A stretch of 64,000 bases of DNA from Spiroplasma kunkelii CR2-3x (GTDB taxonomy: Bacteria; Bacillota_I; Bacilli_A; Mycoplasmatales; Mycoplasmataceae), in the NCBI RefSeq assembly GCF_001274875.1, contig NZ_CP010899.1:682001-746000 (forward strand). The letters are read 5' to 3'. Shown here in pieces: positions 1 to 9,675 of this stretch (position 1 is the first letter of the stretch; each line of letters begins with the position of its first letter). Under the pieces are notes generated by a model. That model was not told the DNA's origin, searched no databases, and saw nothing but the letters and a program-made list of their open reading frames with translations. The translations under genes were made by a program, and so were the position numbers.

Positions 1-734
1 TTATAACGTGGAATTATACTGACATTTGGTGCATCAGAAAATAATATTTTTCGAACCCCATTATTTAATAAGGTAAATAATGCTATTTTAATTCGTTCAA
101 CACTTTGTTGCATCATTTGTAACTCCACCTGCGGATTTGTTGTATCAATAATTTGAAACAAATCATTGCCTCCTATTTCAAATAAAACTAAGTCTGTAGA
201 ACGCAATTTGTGCTGGGTAACTAATGCTTGAGCTTGTTTTTCAATTGTAACACGATTTAATAATACCCCTGCTGTTCCTGCAACATCTGCAGCAGTTGCC
301 CCAGCAATTGCATAATTGCGTCCAAAATCACTATCACGATCATTTGGAATTCCTGGTTTAATTTCATCAAAACCAAGTTTATCATTTAATAAAACAGCTA
401 CTGTATTTCCATTTGTAAAACTGCCATTTTGATAATTTTCTAAATCACTTGGATCATCAGTTCCAATTTTAATATCTAATTTAAAACTATTTTTTATTAG
501 TTTTTCAATTCCATGCGAATCACTTAAACTATCCCCTAAAATATAATAATTTGTAAATTGTAAATTACTTTTTGCATCATCAATTGCTTTTGATTTATCA
601 ATATCTTTTCCAATTAATAATAACGAATCATCAGCATTGAGATGTCAGCCTTGTTCAATCGTACAACTCGTAACCATATTAGTACTCCCTGTTGTTACAT
701 TCAAAACAGCAAGTAAAGTAAAAAATCTTTTCAT
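1..734 (-). CDS. GDSL-family lipase/esterase-like lipoprotein (3' end outside window)
   Basis: Open from an ATG at 734 to the window edge (244 codons) when UGA is read as Trp. The N-terminus is a lipoprotein signal: MKRFF, a hydrophobic stretch, then VTSC as lipobox. Around residue 64 is YYILGDSLSD, the GDSL serine block, and further on EIGGND (block III Gly-Asn-Asp). The family hydrolyses ester bonds of lipids or sugar esters, so a surface-anchored esterase is inferred. AGGAG-like bases (rc of tctcctt) precede the ATG. The catalytic block V (DxxH) would lie outside the window. The substrate cannot be told. Confidence 0.85.
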
Positions 735-749
735 ATTTTTTCTCCTTTA

Positions 750-1461
750 TTAATTCTTTTTTCTAATAATAATAATTATAAAAATAATTGGTCCAATGAT
801 AACTAATAAAAATGGTCACATTAAAATAAAAACAGTGTCCCTACTCTGATATCAATGGGTTATATCAATGGGTTAGTTGTCAACAAATCAATTGGAACCT
901 ATCTTGTTAATAATAAAGTTTGATTTTTAAATATGCAATTAAAAAATCTTGCTTATGCTGCACTAAACATTTGTTTAATCCCACCACTTTTAAACATTCA
1001 TTGAGTGCCAGTATTAACATACCAATACGAATGAAATTTAAATGCAACTGTTTTATCAAATTCAATTAAATCAAGCCCAACATTATATAAATCAATATTT
1101 TCGTGTTTTTTGATGGTTGGTCCCCAGTGATTATAAATCATGTCTAGGCAAACTGTAAATACTTTTGTTTGATTGTTTCATTTTCATCTGGTTTTTCATA
1201 AAAATTTAACGATGATAAAATATCAGCTTCATATGATGTTTTTAAAACAGTATTAGTTAGCGTTTCATAAATTTTAATCTTACTATTTATTACAAACTTT
1301 CCCTGTGGAAATGCTCGTTGAATTTGAGTTTTTAAACTATTAATAAATTTATAAACTATTAATAAATTTAACCCAATTCCTATAATTAAAAAAATACTAA
1401 GAACTACGCTTAAAATTCCTAGTCAAATAAACTTCATTTTCTTTGAAAGATTGTTTAACAT
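750..1461 (-). pseudogene. Decayed membrane-anchored protein gene
   Basis: From ATG at 1461 the frame gives MLNNLSKKMKFIW and a strong N-terminal membrane helix, then a soluble region. It stops at TAG near 1144. A second frame continues with sensible protein, stops again near 960, and a third piece near 830-750 encodes a C-terminal hydrophobic helix ending IIRKKN. A 13-bp tandem duplication (atcaatgggttat, 851-876) and a longer one near 1330-1370 add to the disruption. The layout suggests a two-helix membrane protein broken by several indels. The family is not recognised. It sits directly upstream of the GDSL gene. Confidence 0.6.
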
Positions 1462-1621
1462 TATATTTTTCCCTTCTAATTTATAATTATTTTAAAACTA
1501 TTAAATTATTTTCATTGAACCCAGTTAATTATATTATAACGAAATAATTGCCAAAAAAAAAATTCTATTTTGTTAATTTAACTTCTTTATTAAAATAATC
1601 CATTGTAATGCCGACTAAAGC

Positions 1622-1700
1622 ACAGGCATCGTGTACGATGAAGCGGCAAAAAAAGCAACTCTTGTTAGAGTTGTTTTTTATTTGAAATAAAAAACAACTC
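1622..1700. terminator. Repeated hairpin/terminator element, copy 1
   Basis: It contains the palindrome CATCGTGTACGATG followed by a stem GCAACTC / GAGTTG with a T tract, and then a second long self-complementary arm (GAGTTGTTTTTTATTT with ATAAAAAACAACTC). Related copies lie at 21353, 37763, 41970 and 51272. It resembles a bidirectional Rho-independent terminator and lies beside tailed-phage remnants. Confidence 0.65.
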
Positions 1701-1937
1701 CTAAAAGGGGGTAATGATAATTAAACAACAAAAAAATATGTGATGTTAATGATTGTTATCAGGTAATATCATTCATTACAGAAGAATTTTTATCAAATAA
1801 AGTTTTATGAACTTGTGAAAAACATAAAGGTAATAATTCATTACAATAATCAACAATATACCTTTTTAAACTTTCAAGATTACAAGTATTAATTGTTATT
1901 TTATTTTGATAATCACAAATAGCAAACTCTAAATCAC
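1700..1937 (-). pseudogene. Terminase large subunit remnant, out-of-frame continuation
   Basis: Past the stop at 1938 the other frame still reads like the middle of the terminase at 54630-55613 (DLSDLEFAI, YQNKITINTCN, YIVDYCNELLP). It then diverges near 1835 into HKTLFDKNSS. A one-base deletion around 1938 (CAAAAGATT versus CAAAAAGATT in the 55-kb copy) explains the frame change. It is only a fossil of the phage gene, and the 3' part is missing. Confidence 0.6.
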
Positions 1938-3781
1938 TTAAATCTTTTGTTGAAATTGATCACTTTCTTCTCTTCAATCAATAACTAATTTATATTTATT
2001 CAAATCAGCAAAAGCTTTTAATTTTTCTTTCCGACTTGGTGAATGTAAACCTTTACAATATATTTTGCTACCATTTGATAAAGTAAAAGTAAAATTTGAT
2101 AAATTAATAGTATAAGGAATATGATTTTCATCTAACATATTTCATATATTTTGAAATACACTATCTTTTAATTCTTTACTCCAATACATAGTATTAACAA
2201 TCCAAATCACCGCATTTTTAATATGAGCACCAAAATCTCATCAACCCTCAGGCGTTACATATTGCACTTGTCATTATTGTTTATCGGGGAACAAACCACC
2301 ACTATTTATCTCTTGTCAATTATAAATCCCAAAATTAAAATCATAATAACGATACATATCATTTTCTTTTTGTGCTTGCAATTCAAAAACATTATAACCG
2401 ATTTTTTGTTCTTCAATTTTCTTATATTGCAAACCATATTTATTTTGTAAATCACCACCAAAAACATAACCAGAATTTAATTTAATATCATAATTATTAA
2501 CAACCGAAAAATCATAATTAAAAACACTACCATAATTATTAATGGTATAAAACCGATTTTTAAATGCTGAATTATAATTTAATATCTAATTTCTTATATT
2601 TATCTGAAAAATAAAAATATCGTGGATAAATTTTAAAACCATTATTTACTAATAAACCATATTTTTTATTATAACCTTGCACATAAGTATTATTTTCTAA
2701 ATCAAAAATCGTGCGTAAATAATTAGTATAAAATTTCTGTGAAATCTTAAACATACTATTTAATAATTTATCAAATTGTAATTTATCGTTAATATTTTTA
2801 CTCAATAAAATATTATTAAAATTTTGCAATTTCAACGTAAAAAAGTTAACTAAAACAGTATCATACTGTAAATTATCAATATATCCATTTTCAATAAACG
2901 AACTACGATTTTGAAACAATGGCACCAAAGCACTTGCAAAAAACGACTGTAAAAAATTAAATAAATCAAATTGACCGTTAAACTGTTGATAATATCTTAA
3001 ATATTTATTATTTATTAATGAATAAATTGAACCATTAAAATTAAAAACTTCACCCGTTACCGTTCGCATAAAACTAAAATTAAAACTTAAATCATCACTA
3101 TTAACATTATTTAACTCTAAACTACCTGAAATAATTGTATTTGCTTCATCAACAGTCAAAATCATCCGATAAATTGCTTTTTTAATATTTTTAACATCTA
3201 ATTCATCAACCGTCTCAAAATCAAAAATTATCCGCTTTGTTCCAACCTTATTCGGATTTTCATAATCCGCACTACCACCTTGTTGAATTCTAATATTTTC
3301 TTGCAAAACAGCAGTTAAAGAATAATTAATAAATTCTTTTACAAAATTTTGTTGATAAGTATTTCAATCAGTAATTTCACCAGTGTTTTCGTTGGTTGCT
3401 GGTGTTTCAGGTTCACCAACCCCATTTCAATAATATAAACTATTTACTATATATCAAATGTCTTTAATTTTAACTCCATTATTTCACACATTACCAAATA
3501 GATTATTAATATCATCATTTTTAAATTTAATAATTTTTCAAGTTTTATCTTCTTGTTGTTTTTTTGCTGATATTATATAAAATTTATTATTACGTGTTTT
3601 AAATTCATGATTAAATGTGCTATTTATAGTTTTTCAATTACTATTTTCTGGTGGTTGTTGTGGTTTTAGTGTAGTTTCTGCTTTATTGCCCTCGTTTTTA
3701 CTATTATTATTTGATTTAAGTGTTTTACAAGCAATTAAACTTGTTGTGCTTGTTGCGGTTAATCCGATTGCTCCTATTATG
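1938..3781 (-). pseudogene. Chimeric ORF: lipoprotein :: plectrovirus ORF1 :: terminase
   Basis: One code-4 frame runs through three unrelated parts. First is a lipoprotein tail (GLTATSTTSLIAC lipobox, then a domain ending TGEITDW). Second is the central and C-terminal part of SpV1 ORF1, the large viral surface/attachment-type protein (FVKEFINYSL to NAVIWIVNT). Third is the middle of a tailed-phage terminase (MYWSKELKDSVFQNI). Both joints are in frame. The lipoprotein start (MKKLLSII in the sister copies at 4680 and 35580) has been replaced by IS30 sequence at 3782, so no start codon remains and it is probably not expressed. Confidence 0.75.
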
Positions 3782-3783
3782 AT

Positions 3784-3857
3784 CTGATAATCGTGGTCAA
3801 TTAACTAATTTTAAGTCAATTTGAAATATTGAAAATAAAGTTTCTAATAGTAGTATT
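3784..3857 (+). pseudogene. IS30-family transposase fragment
   Basis: About 70 bp are nearly identical to 36150-36222 inside the full-length transposase (encodes DNRGQLTNFKSIWNIENK). It is cut on the left by the lipoprotein signal-peptide region and on the right by terminase sequence, so both ends are recombination joints. Confidence 0.75.
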
Positions 3858-4208
3858 GGTAATAAATATCCCTTTGCTAAGAAATATGAGTTAGTTAATG
3901 AAATTAATCAAATTGTAACACGATATAGTGGTAAGATTATTTCAAATATAAAAATATTTGGTGAATTATTAAAAAGTGAATTATTAAAAATTAGTTTATT
4001 AATTAAAGAACTAATTTGTATTATTGCTAGTATGCCGGGAGTTAAACAAGTTAACGAGTTAGCGAGTGGTGTTGGCAAGGTTTTTGAGACAGTATATAGT
4101 TTTTTTAGTCAAATATTTGAGGTATGAAAATTTAATCCTGCATTGTATAGTACAATAACAAATATTTTTTTATTAATTATTTTTATGAAATTTGTGCGAT
4201 TAATATAA
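3858..4208 (+). pseudogene. Chimera: terminase N-terminus :: plectrovirus ORF1 C-terminus
   Basis: It begins with the phage terminase ATPase start (IGNKYPFAKKYELVNEIN, then TRYSGK, the P-loop region). At about 4033 it switches in frame to the end of SpV1 ORF1 (PGVKQVNELASGVGKVFETV, a C-terminal membrane helix IFLLIIFMKF, stop TAA at 4208). It is the reciprocal product of the joint at about 2190. There is no start codon, and it is not expected to be functional. Confidence 0.75.
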
Positions 4209-4238
4209 AAAAGGAACTGTTATTTAGTTTCTTTTTTG
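4206..4238. terminator. Bidirectional terminator between ORF1 end and lipoprotein gene
   Basis: Stem AAAAAGGAAC / GTTTCTTTTTT around a short loop lies between convergent genes. The same structure, better paired, is at 35052-35083. Confidence 0.7.
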
Positions 4239-4680
4239 TTCTTTTCAGTCAGTAATTTCACCGGTGTTTTCGTTGATTGTTGGTGTTTCAGGTTCACCAA
4301 CCCCATTTCAATAATATAAACTATTTACTATATATCAAATGTCTTTAATTTTAACTCCATTATTTAACACATTACCAAATAGATTATTAATATCATCATT
4401 TTTAAATTTAATAATTTTTCAAGTTTTATCTTCTCGTTGTTTTTTTTGCTGATATTATATAAAATTTATTATTACGTGTTTTAAATTCATGATTAAATGT
4501 GCTATTTATAGTTTTTCAATTACTATTTTCTGGTGGTTGTTGTGGTTTTAGTGTAGTTTCTGCTTTATTGCCCTCGTTTTTACTATTATTATTTGATTTA
4601 AGTGTTTTACAAGCAATTAAACTTGTTGTGCTTGTTGCGGTTAATCCGATTACTACTATTATGCTAAGTAATTTTTTCAT
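4224..4680 (-). pseudogene. Lipoprotein gene, frameshifted (plectrovirus-linked)
   Basis: Starts MKKLLSIIVVIGLTATSTTS with lipobox LIAC and RBS AGGAGC (rc) 10 nt upstream. It runs 80 or so codons and then shifts frame in an A tract (8 A instead of 7) near 4440-4450. The other frame continues to TGEITDWKEQKRN and TAA at 4224. The sister at 3781 keeps the 7-A form. A related intact gene, with a different middle, lies at 35083-35580 in the same convergent position next to an ORF1 end. The function is unknown; an exported lipoprotein is inferred. Confidence 0.75.
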
Positions 4681-4918
4681 ATATATTGCTCCTTTTTATT
4701 GTTTTATATATAGTGGATTTTATTATATATCAATTATATATTAATTATTTTGTATTAAATATTAATTTTATATATTTTTGATGGTAGGTGTAAATTAATG
4801 AAATATATTATTAATAATTTTAATTTGTTTGTAGAAACCACACACATTTTGTATTTTTGGTTTTTACAGTTTTGGAAAGTAAATTTTTTTTAATATTTTT
4901 AATTAAGGAGTTGAAATT

Positions 4919-5029
4919 ATGCAAACAAAGCAATATTTTATTTTGCGGTCGCTAGTGAAAAAGTATGGTAAAGATAATGTTATTAATACTGTTAATAAGA
5001 TTGCAAAAGATATTGAAATTAAAAAGTAA
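4919..5029 (+). CDS. Plectrovirus small basic protein (36 aa)
   Basis: MQTKQYFILRSLVKKYGKDN, then an NTVNKIAKDIE helix. RBS AAGGAG at a good distance. It is the first gene of the co-directional SpV1-like array, and degenerate homologues lie at 27066-27180 (minus) and 32563. The charged helical character suggests nucleic-acid or capsid binding, but no function is established from sequence. Confidence 0.6.
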   Translation: MQTKQYFILRSLVKKYGKDNVINTVNKIAKDIEIKK

Positions 5030-5160
5030 AAGAATAAATTATTCCGCGTAATTTATTAGCGGATAATTTATTAAATAGTGTTTTTTAATGGAGCAAAGCA
5101 ATAACGAGCGGAGCGAGTTTGCAAATTTCAATTTTTTAATTTTTAGAGAGGAGATGTATT

Positions 5161-5310
5161 ATGTCAACTTTATTAACAACAATACTTAGTATTATTATTT
5201 TATTAGGGATTTTTGCTTGAATTGGTTTATCAATTTATCAAAAAATTAAACAAATTCAAGGAAATAAAAAAGATAAAAAAGAAATTGAAAGAAAGAAGGA
5301 TAAAAAATAA
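5161..5310 (+). CDS. Plectrovirus small membrane protein (49 aa)
   Basis: MSTLLTTILSIIILLGIFAW is one membrane helix, followed by a strongly basic tail (KKDKKEIERKKDKK). RBS AGAGAGGAG. Its stop overlaps the coat gene start (TAATG). The layout, a single helix plus a basic cytoplasmic end, is typical of inovirus minor or coat proteins, where the basic end touches DNA. A degenerate copy is at 32805. Confidence 0.7.
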
Positions 5311-5567
5311 TGTTAGGTATGTATTTAACAACGGCGGTTAATTTTTTAACAACAACAACACCTACACCTAAAACTATGACTGAGGGGATGACTGGTATTT
5401 GAACTGGATTAACTAGTGCATTATGAAAAGTTAAAGATGGTGTAACAAATATTTTACCTGAGATAATGGTTTTCTTAGGCGATGCGTGAATTATTTTAAT
5501 TCCGTTTGCTATATTTTGTATTATAAAAATATTAAATTTTTTCCGTATTATGGTTAAAGGAGTTTAG
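5310..5567 (+). CDS. Plectrovirus major coat protein-like (85 aa)
   Basis: MLGMYLTTAVNFL, a Thr/Pro-rich linker, amphipathic TGIWTGLTSALWKVKDG, then a membrane segment WIILIPFAIFCIIKILNF and a basic end. It has the size and organisation of the SpV1 coat protein: a helical, membrane-stored subunit assembled on ssDNA during extrusion. It is translationally coupled to the 49-aa gene. A strong hairpin terminator follows, which suits a highly expressed gene. A truncated copy is at 32954-33138. Confidence 0.75.
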
Positions 5568-5594
5568 TATTTATTATTTATCATATATTTTAGT

Positions 5595-5700
5595 TGTGGC
5601 ACACTAACTATTTATATGATTTGATTGAATAATTTTATATTTTAATAAATATTGTTAAAAATTAAATAGTATTTTTAAGTGTGCCAATTTTTATTATTTT
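5595..5700 (+). terminator. Hairpin terminator after the coat gene
   Basis: Arms TGGCACAC (near 5597) and GTGTGCCA (near 5679) pair perfectly, extended by TAACTATTTA / TAAATAGT, and are followed by a T-rich run. It likely limits transcription from the coat gene into the downstream array. Confidence 0.6.
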
Positions 5701-5703
5701 ATA

Positions 5704-5905
5704 TATTTAACATTGTTAATAACATTGTTTATTAAAAAAACAGTACATTAACATTCTCATCTATAACATTGTTAATAAATATTGTTTATTACAATATATA
5801 AACATTATATTAACATTTTTTATAACATTGTTAATAATCAGTGTTTATTACAATAAATAAACATTATATAAACATTATTTATAACATTATTTATTAAACA
5901 AATAT
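5704..5905. repeat. About 59-bp tandem iterons, about 3.5 copies
   Basis: Units start with ATAACATTGTTAATAA near 5704, 5763, 5822 and 5881 (the last partial) and share TTGTTTATTA and AAACATTAT blocks. Period is about 59 bp. They fill the gap between the coat terminator and the next gene, and they contain short dyads (TTGTTAATAACA). Iterons are commonly replication-protein or regulator binding sites; this role is inferred. Confidence 0.7.
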
Positions 5906-5924
5906 TTAGTTAGGAGATTATATT

Positions 5925-6251
5925 ATGGATATGAAATTTAAAACAACTAAGGAATATAAAAAAATAAAGAGAGATTTTATTAAAGATATTTTTTGATTAA
6001 ATTTGATTTGTTTTTTTGGACATATTATTAATTTATTTATTTTAAGTTTATTTATTTATCTTTCAATATTAAGTTATGGTAAAGATTTTCCATTCTTTGA
6101 AATTATTATGTCTGTATTTGCTTTTATATCATTTATTTTTATGATTATTATGCATATAAAATATATTTTTGAAATTAAGGTGGATTTTGATGTTGAAAAA
6201 GAAAAATTAATTCAATATTGACAAATTGAAGGAGTTGATAAAATTGAGTAA
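5925..6251 (+). CDS. Plectrovirus two-helix membrane protein (108 aa)
   Basis: [20 protein letters not shown] is a basic N-terminus, then two hydrophobic helices ([17 protein letters not shown] and [20 protein letters not shown]), then an acidic tail. RBS TTAGGAG. Two Trp codons are UGA. It is next to the following gene with overlap. The family is not recognised beyond position in the array. Confidence 0.65.
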
Positions 6252-6684
6252 TTATATTAAGAAAAATCAGAATATAGAAAATTATTTTATTAGTAAGGAA
6301 TTTATCCCCTTTACAACAGATAAAGCAAGTTTTATTAATTTACCCAATCATAATCGCCATATTGGTTTTTGGTTGAGTAATAAGCTTATTTATCCGAGTG
6401 AAAAACATTCAGAGCAAGTAGCAATTGGTTTGATTTATGATAATTCTTATCCTATTATAAAGTATGATGAAAATTTAAAGCGAAATATTTGAAAATATTT
6501 AACTGGAACAGAATTAATCAATTTATATAATCAATATAAACAAAATTATTTTACTAAAATGAAAGAAGCGTTATTTTCAAGTGAACCTAAAAAAGTAAAA
6601 GCAAATAATAACAATAATAATTTAATAAATTGAACTGTTGAAAAAGAGCAACAATTAATTAAAGATTTGGAAGATTTAAATTAA
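6244..6684 (+). CDS. Plectrovirus conserved soluble protein (146 aa)
   Basis: A TTG start at 6244 ([10 protein letters not shown]) is chosen because AAGGAG ends 9 nt before it; another TTG lies upstream inside the Shine-Dalgarno. The protein has no membrane helix. The middle is [20 protein letters not shown], followed by an Asn-rich linker and a Glu/Lys helical end. It overlaps the previous gene by 8 nt. In filamentous phages the soluble protein in such a place is often the ssDNA-binding protein, but no motif here proves this. Confidence 0.55.
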
Positions 6685-6834
6685 ATGAGTTTATATGATT
6701 ATTGAGTTCAATTTGTTAGTTATATTATTGGTGCAAATGCCCCTGAGTTTTTATATGTTATATCGTTTGTGTTATTTATTGTTTTGTTTTTTGGAATGTT
6801 TTTTAAACTTATTCAAAAAATGTGGAGTTTTTAA
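6685..6834 (+). CDS. Plectrovirus small membrane protein (49 aa)
   Basis: MSLYDYWVQFVSYIIGANAP, then a long helix FVLFIVLFFGMFFKLI. It abuts the previous stop (TAAATG). A single-span minor coat-type protein is likely. Confidence 0.6.
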
Positions 6835-6836
6835 AT

Positions 6837-7040
6837 ATGCAAAATGATTGAATTAAATTAAAAGAGTTTTTTATTCATATATTTTTGTTTATAGATAAAA
6901 CAAATGTTGAAACTATTACAATGTGGAATTTAACGCAAAATGAATATTTAACTTTAATGGTTGGTATTTGAATTGTTATTTTGTTCTTAACTTGGTTTTT
7001 CTTGTGAATGGTTTTTAAAATAGTTGGGTATTTTAAATAA
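6837..7040 (+). CDS. Plectrovirus small membrane protein (67 aa)
   Basis: MQNDWIKLKEFFIHIFLFID, then WIVILFLTWFFLWMVFKIV as membrane span. It starts 2 nt after the previous stop, and its own stop overlaps the Zot-like gene start (TAATG), implying translational coupling. Confidence 0.6.
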
Positions 7041-8053
7041 TGAAAAATTTTGTATTTTTCTTTAAAAATTATTGTTATATTAGTGGTTCAATGTTTTTGT
7101 TTAGTTTAATTGATTTATTATTTTGGATAATTTCTTTGTATTGTGTTGGTTTAGTATTTTGATTGTTGTTTGCTTTGCAGTGTGTTTATTTTGTGTGATG
7201 ATTGTGAAAAAATATTTTTTATCAGTTAAATGCTTTTCGGTTAGTTCAATTTATTTGAGATAATCCGTTGTCGGTAATTATTGGTAAATTAGGAACTGGT
7301 AAAACATTACTTTTAACTTATTTATCGCAAACTATGAAATTATTGACAGATAAAATTTATAGTAATTATCCGTTGGAAGATGATAAAGTAAAAGTTTTAA
7401 CATTTAAAAATTTAGATTTTACAGATAGAACAAAACCAGTTCCACCCGATGATAGTGTTATTTTATTTGATGAAAGTTATTTGTATATTGATGGAACTAG
7501 TCCTCACGATGAGAAAAAAGTTCATAGTGGTAAAATACCGTGAATTGTTTTAGCGAGACATTTTGGTAATCGTGCGTTGTTTAGTGCTCAGCGTGAGGGT
7601 ATGATTTGAAATAATATTCGCCAGTTAGCAAGTGGAATTATTATTCCAATTTCATTGAAAAAACTTGTTGCTAAAAAGGGATTTAATTTTTTTAATCGTT
7701 TCTTTATTATGCGAATTGGAATTTTTCAAGATATAACAGATTATGAAATTTGAAAAACAAAATCAGTAGAACGAACAGCAGAAGGTAAACGAGTAAAACA
7801 TAAGTCGGATGTTGGATTAGGAATTCGGTTTTTTAAAATAATTATTCCGCTTGAATTTGCCAATAAGTATGATAGTCAATGATTAAAATTTGTGCGTGAT
7901 TTAAAAAATGATGAAATTATTAATAAAAAAGAATATTATTGGTCAGAAATTACAAAATTAAGTGTTAAAGAACGATTGGAGTTATTTGATATTGATATTT
8001 TGAAAAAGAATTTAAAACCTAAAAAAGAGAAAGGAAATAAGAAAGATGATTAA
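7040..8053 (+). CDS. Zot-like/gpI assembly ATPase of plectrovirus
   Basis: Code-4 frame of 337 aa. Two N-terminal membrane spans (SLIDLLFWIISLYCVGLVFW and following) precede the P-loop ATPase. Walker A is IGKLGTGKT (about residue 80) and Walker B is VILFDES with the typical YIDGTS. HFGNRALFSAQREG and the Arg/Asp pattern fit the Zot/pI family, which drives assembly and extrusion of filamentous virions at the membrane. It is intact here, whereas the copy at 33139-33752 lacks the N-terminal half and is frameshifted. It is the best preserved enzyme of this provirus. Confidence 0.8.
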
Positions 8054-8423
8054 TTTATTAGTTGAAAATAATAATAGTAATTGAGACAAGATTTTTAGTT
8101 TTGTTTTTGATATATTTTTGTTTATTTTTGATTTAATTTGAAATACAAAGTTACCTATGACAAATACGTCGATTGCTTATTTTTTAATCTTTTTTATGGT
8201 TATTAAGTTATCAATTTACGCAATTCACGGCACATCAACACAGTATAATAATTTAGGTTCAACAGTTAATAATGGTGTTTAGCAAGTATATTCATCAACT
8301 GTACGAAAAGGTATTAATGTTGGTAAAAATGTTTATCAGAATAGTAATAAGCAACAAGTTAAACGAGAAATTAAACGTCAAAATATTAGACAACAAGCAA
8401 AAATTAAAAGAGGTGTTAAATAA
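8046..8423 (+). pseudogene. Plectrovirus membrane/basic protein gene with amber stop
   Basis: Frame of 126 codons (MINLLVENNN, a membrane span SIAYFLIFFMVIKLSIYAI, and a basic C-terminus NKQQVKREIKRQN). Codon 79 is TAG where the copy at 33745-34122 has TTG (GVLQAYS versus GV stop QVYS). The product would lose its basic tail. It overlaps the end of the Zot-like gene by 8 nt. Confidence 0.75.
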
Positions 8424-8659
8424 TGATTAAATTAGTTTTATTGGTGGCGGCAATCGCTATATTTGGAACTGGTTTTATTACTGTTATTATTAATCAACTT
8501 ACATCAGCAAAAAATATTATTATGGATTTATATAATTCTGATACTTGGTTGATTTGATTATTTGGTAGAATGGCAGTTTTGTTTAGTCATCCGTTAATGT
8601 TAACAATATCGAGTTTATATATTGTTGGGTTTATTGTTTCAAAAACATTGTATAGTTAG
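8423..8659 (+). CDS. Plectrovirus two-helix membrane protein (78 aa)
   Basis: [20 protein letters not shown] and a second helix [16 protein letters not shown] flank a short loop. It overlaps the previous stop (TAATG). Fragments of the same gene are at 26640-26833 (minus) and 34122-34171. Confidence 0.65.
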
Positions 8660-8670
8660 GAGTTAAATTT

Positions 8671-9150
8671 ATGAAAAAATCGTTATCTTTATTTGCTATA
8701 TTTATTTTAACTTTTTTAGGTTTGGTTATTCCATTTATTACTTTAACGGCGTTTATACCCTTAAATGGAGAGCATTATACGCTTAAACGAGAGAATAGTA
8801 CTGATAAAGGTATTAATGAAACTGATTTTATTAATACGATGTTTTTACGCAGCAGTTTTTTTGAAAATTGGTCGGAGACAAATTATTTTATTAATCCAAC
8901 TTTAAAAACATCAAAAAAATTATTGTTTAATGATAAATGGTATTTGGATTTTTTACAAGATAGTTATTCAACAGGAGTTGTTTATGATAAACCAAGTTCA
9001 TCTTTTTTTAGTTTTTATCAAATGTGAGATAGTTGAAAAAATACATATATGGTTGAAAAATTTTATGATGTTAAAAAGGAAAATTTTTTAAATGATTTAA
9101 CTGATTTTATTTATGCTTTTGCCGTAAAATATAATATGTATTCTACATAA
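8671..9150 (+). pseudogene. Plectrovirus ORF1 surface protein, N-terminal fragment
   Basis: MKKSLSLFAIFILTFLGLVI is a signal/anchor sequence. The chain continues to residue 159 (AVKYNMYST) and stops abruptly. The central and C-terminal ORF1 parts are found elsewhere in the window (3781-2190 minus, 34172-35053 plus). A full ORF1 would be much larger, so this is a 5' remnant truncated at the provirus edge. RBS TAGGAG. Confidence 0.7.
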
Positions 9151-9258
9151 TTTTAATTTGTTTGATTTACAAGCAAAATTAAAAAATTTTTTAAGTAAAA
9201 ATTATAAAAATAAATATTATAAAAAAATAAAACAAAAAATATTTTCATATGTAAGATT

Positions 9259-9432
9259 GAAAGATTTCATCAAAATTATACTAAATTATTTGTATTTGAA
9301 GAAAAAATATTAAATGTCGTTAGTTTACAGAATAAATTAAATGATTATTATTATTTTTATAATTTTGAAAGAGTGCATAAGTCTTTAAATTTTAAGACAC
9401 CATTTAACTTTTTGAATAGTTTAATTAAATAA
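9259..9432 (+). pseudogene. IS3/IS481-type transposase C-terminal fragment
   Basis: Reads ERFHQNYTKLFVFEEKI and then YYYFYNFERVHKSLNFKTPF before TAA at 9432. The ER-H pattern followed by YN-x-x-R-x-H-x-SL-x-x-x-TP is the end of rve-domain transposases (last part of the DDE fold). No start or DDE residues remain. It marks a former insertion at the right edge of the SpV1-like provirus. Confidence 0.7.
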
Positions 9433-9487
9433 TTTTAAATTATTAAGTTTTGTATTTAAACTAATTTTTAGTTTGTTTAATTTTATA

Positions 9488-9594
9488 TTTTTTATTTATT
9501 TATTTTATGATATTTTTATATTATAAAATAAATATTTTTATTATTTTTGTTATTTTATTGTAATCTTTAAAATGTATGTGGCATACTACATACA
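9488..9594 (-). repeat. About 105-bp repeat, inverted relative to 51172-51272
   Basis: Reading the complement gives CCACATACATTTTAAAGATT and onward, almost base for base the same as 51178-51272. In both places a chromosomal gene lies on one side and mobile DNA on the other, so it may be an element end. A perfect TGTATGT / ACATACA dyad lies at its outer edge (about 9582-9604). Confidence 0.7.
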
Positions 9595-9675
9595 AGTTTC
9601 GATAAATTTTTAATATAAAATAATACTATCATTGAAAGCAACATTTTTTTCTATAGTTACTTCGCTATTAAATTA

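Noticed and set aside
1622-1700. XerC/XerD dif site in the palindromic repeat
   Set aside because: The palindrome has a 2-nt centre and does not match the 11-6-11 dif layout, and five copies in 64 kb is unlike a unique dif.
2223-2450. Hydrophobic + strand frame
   Set aside because: Antisense to plectrovirus ORF1 coding DNA; AT-rich antisense of Asn/Lys/Tyr codons gives Ile/Leu-rich false membrane proteins.
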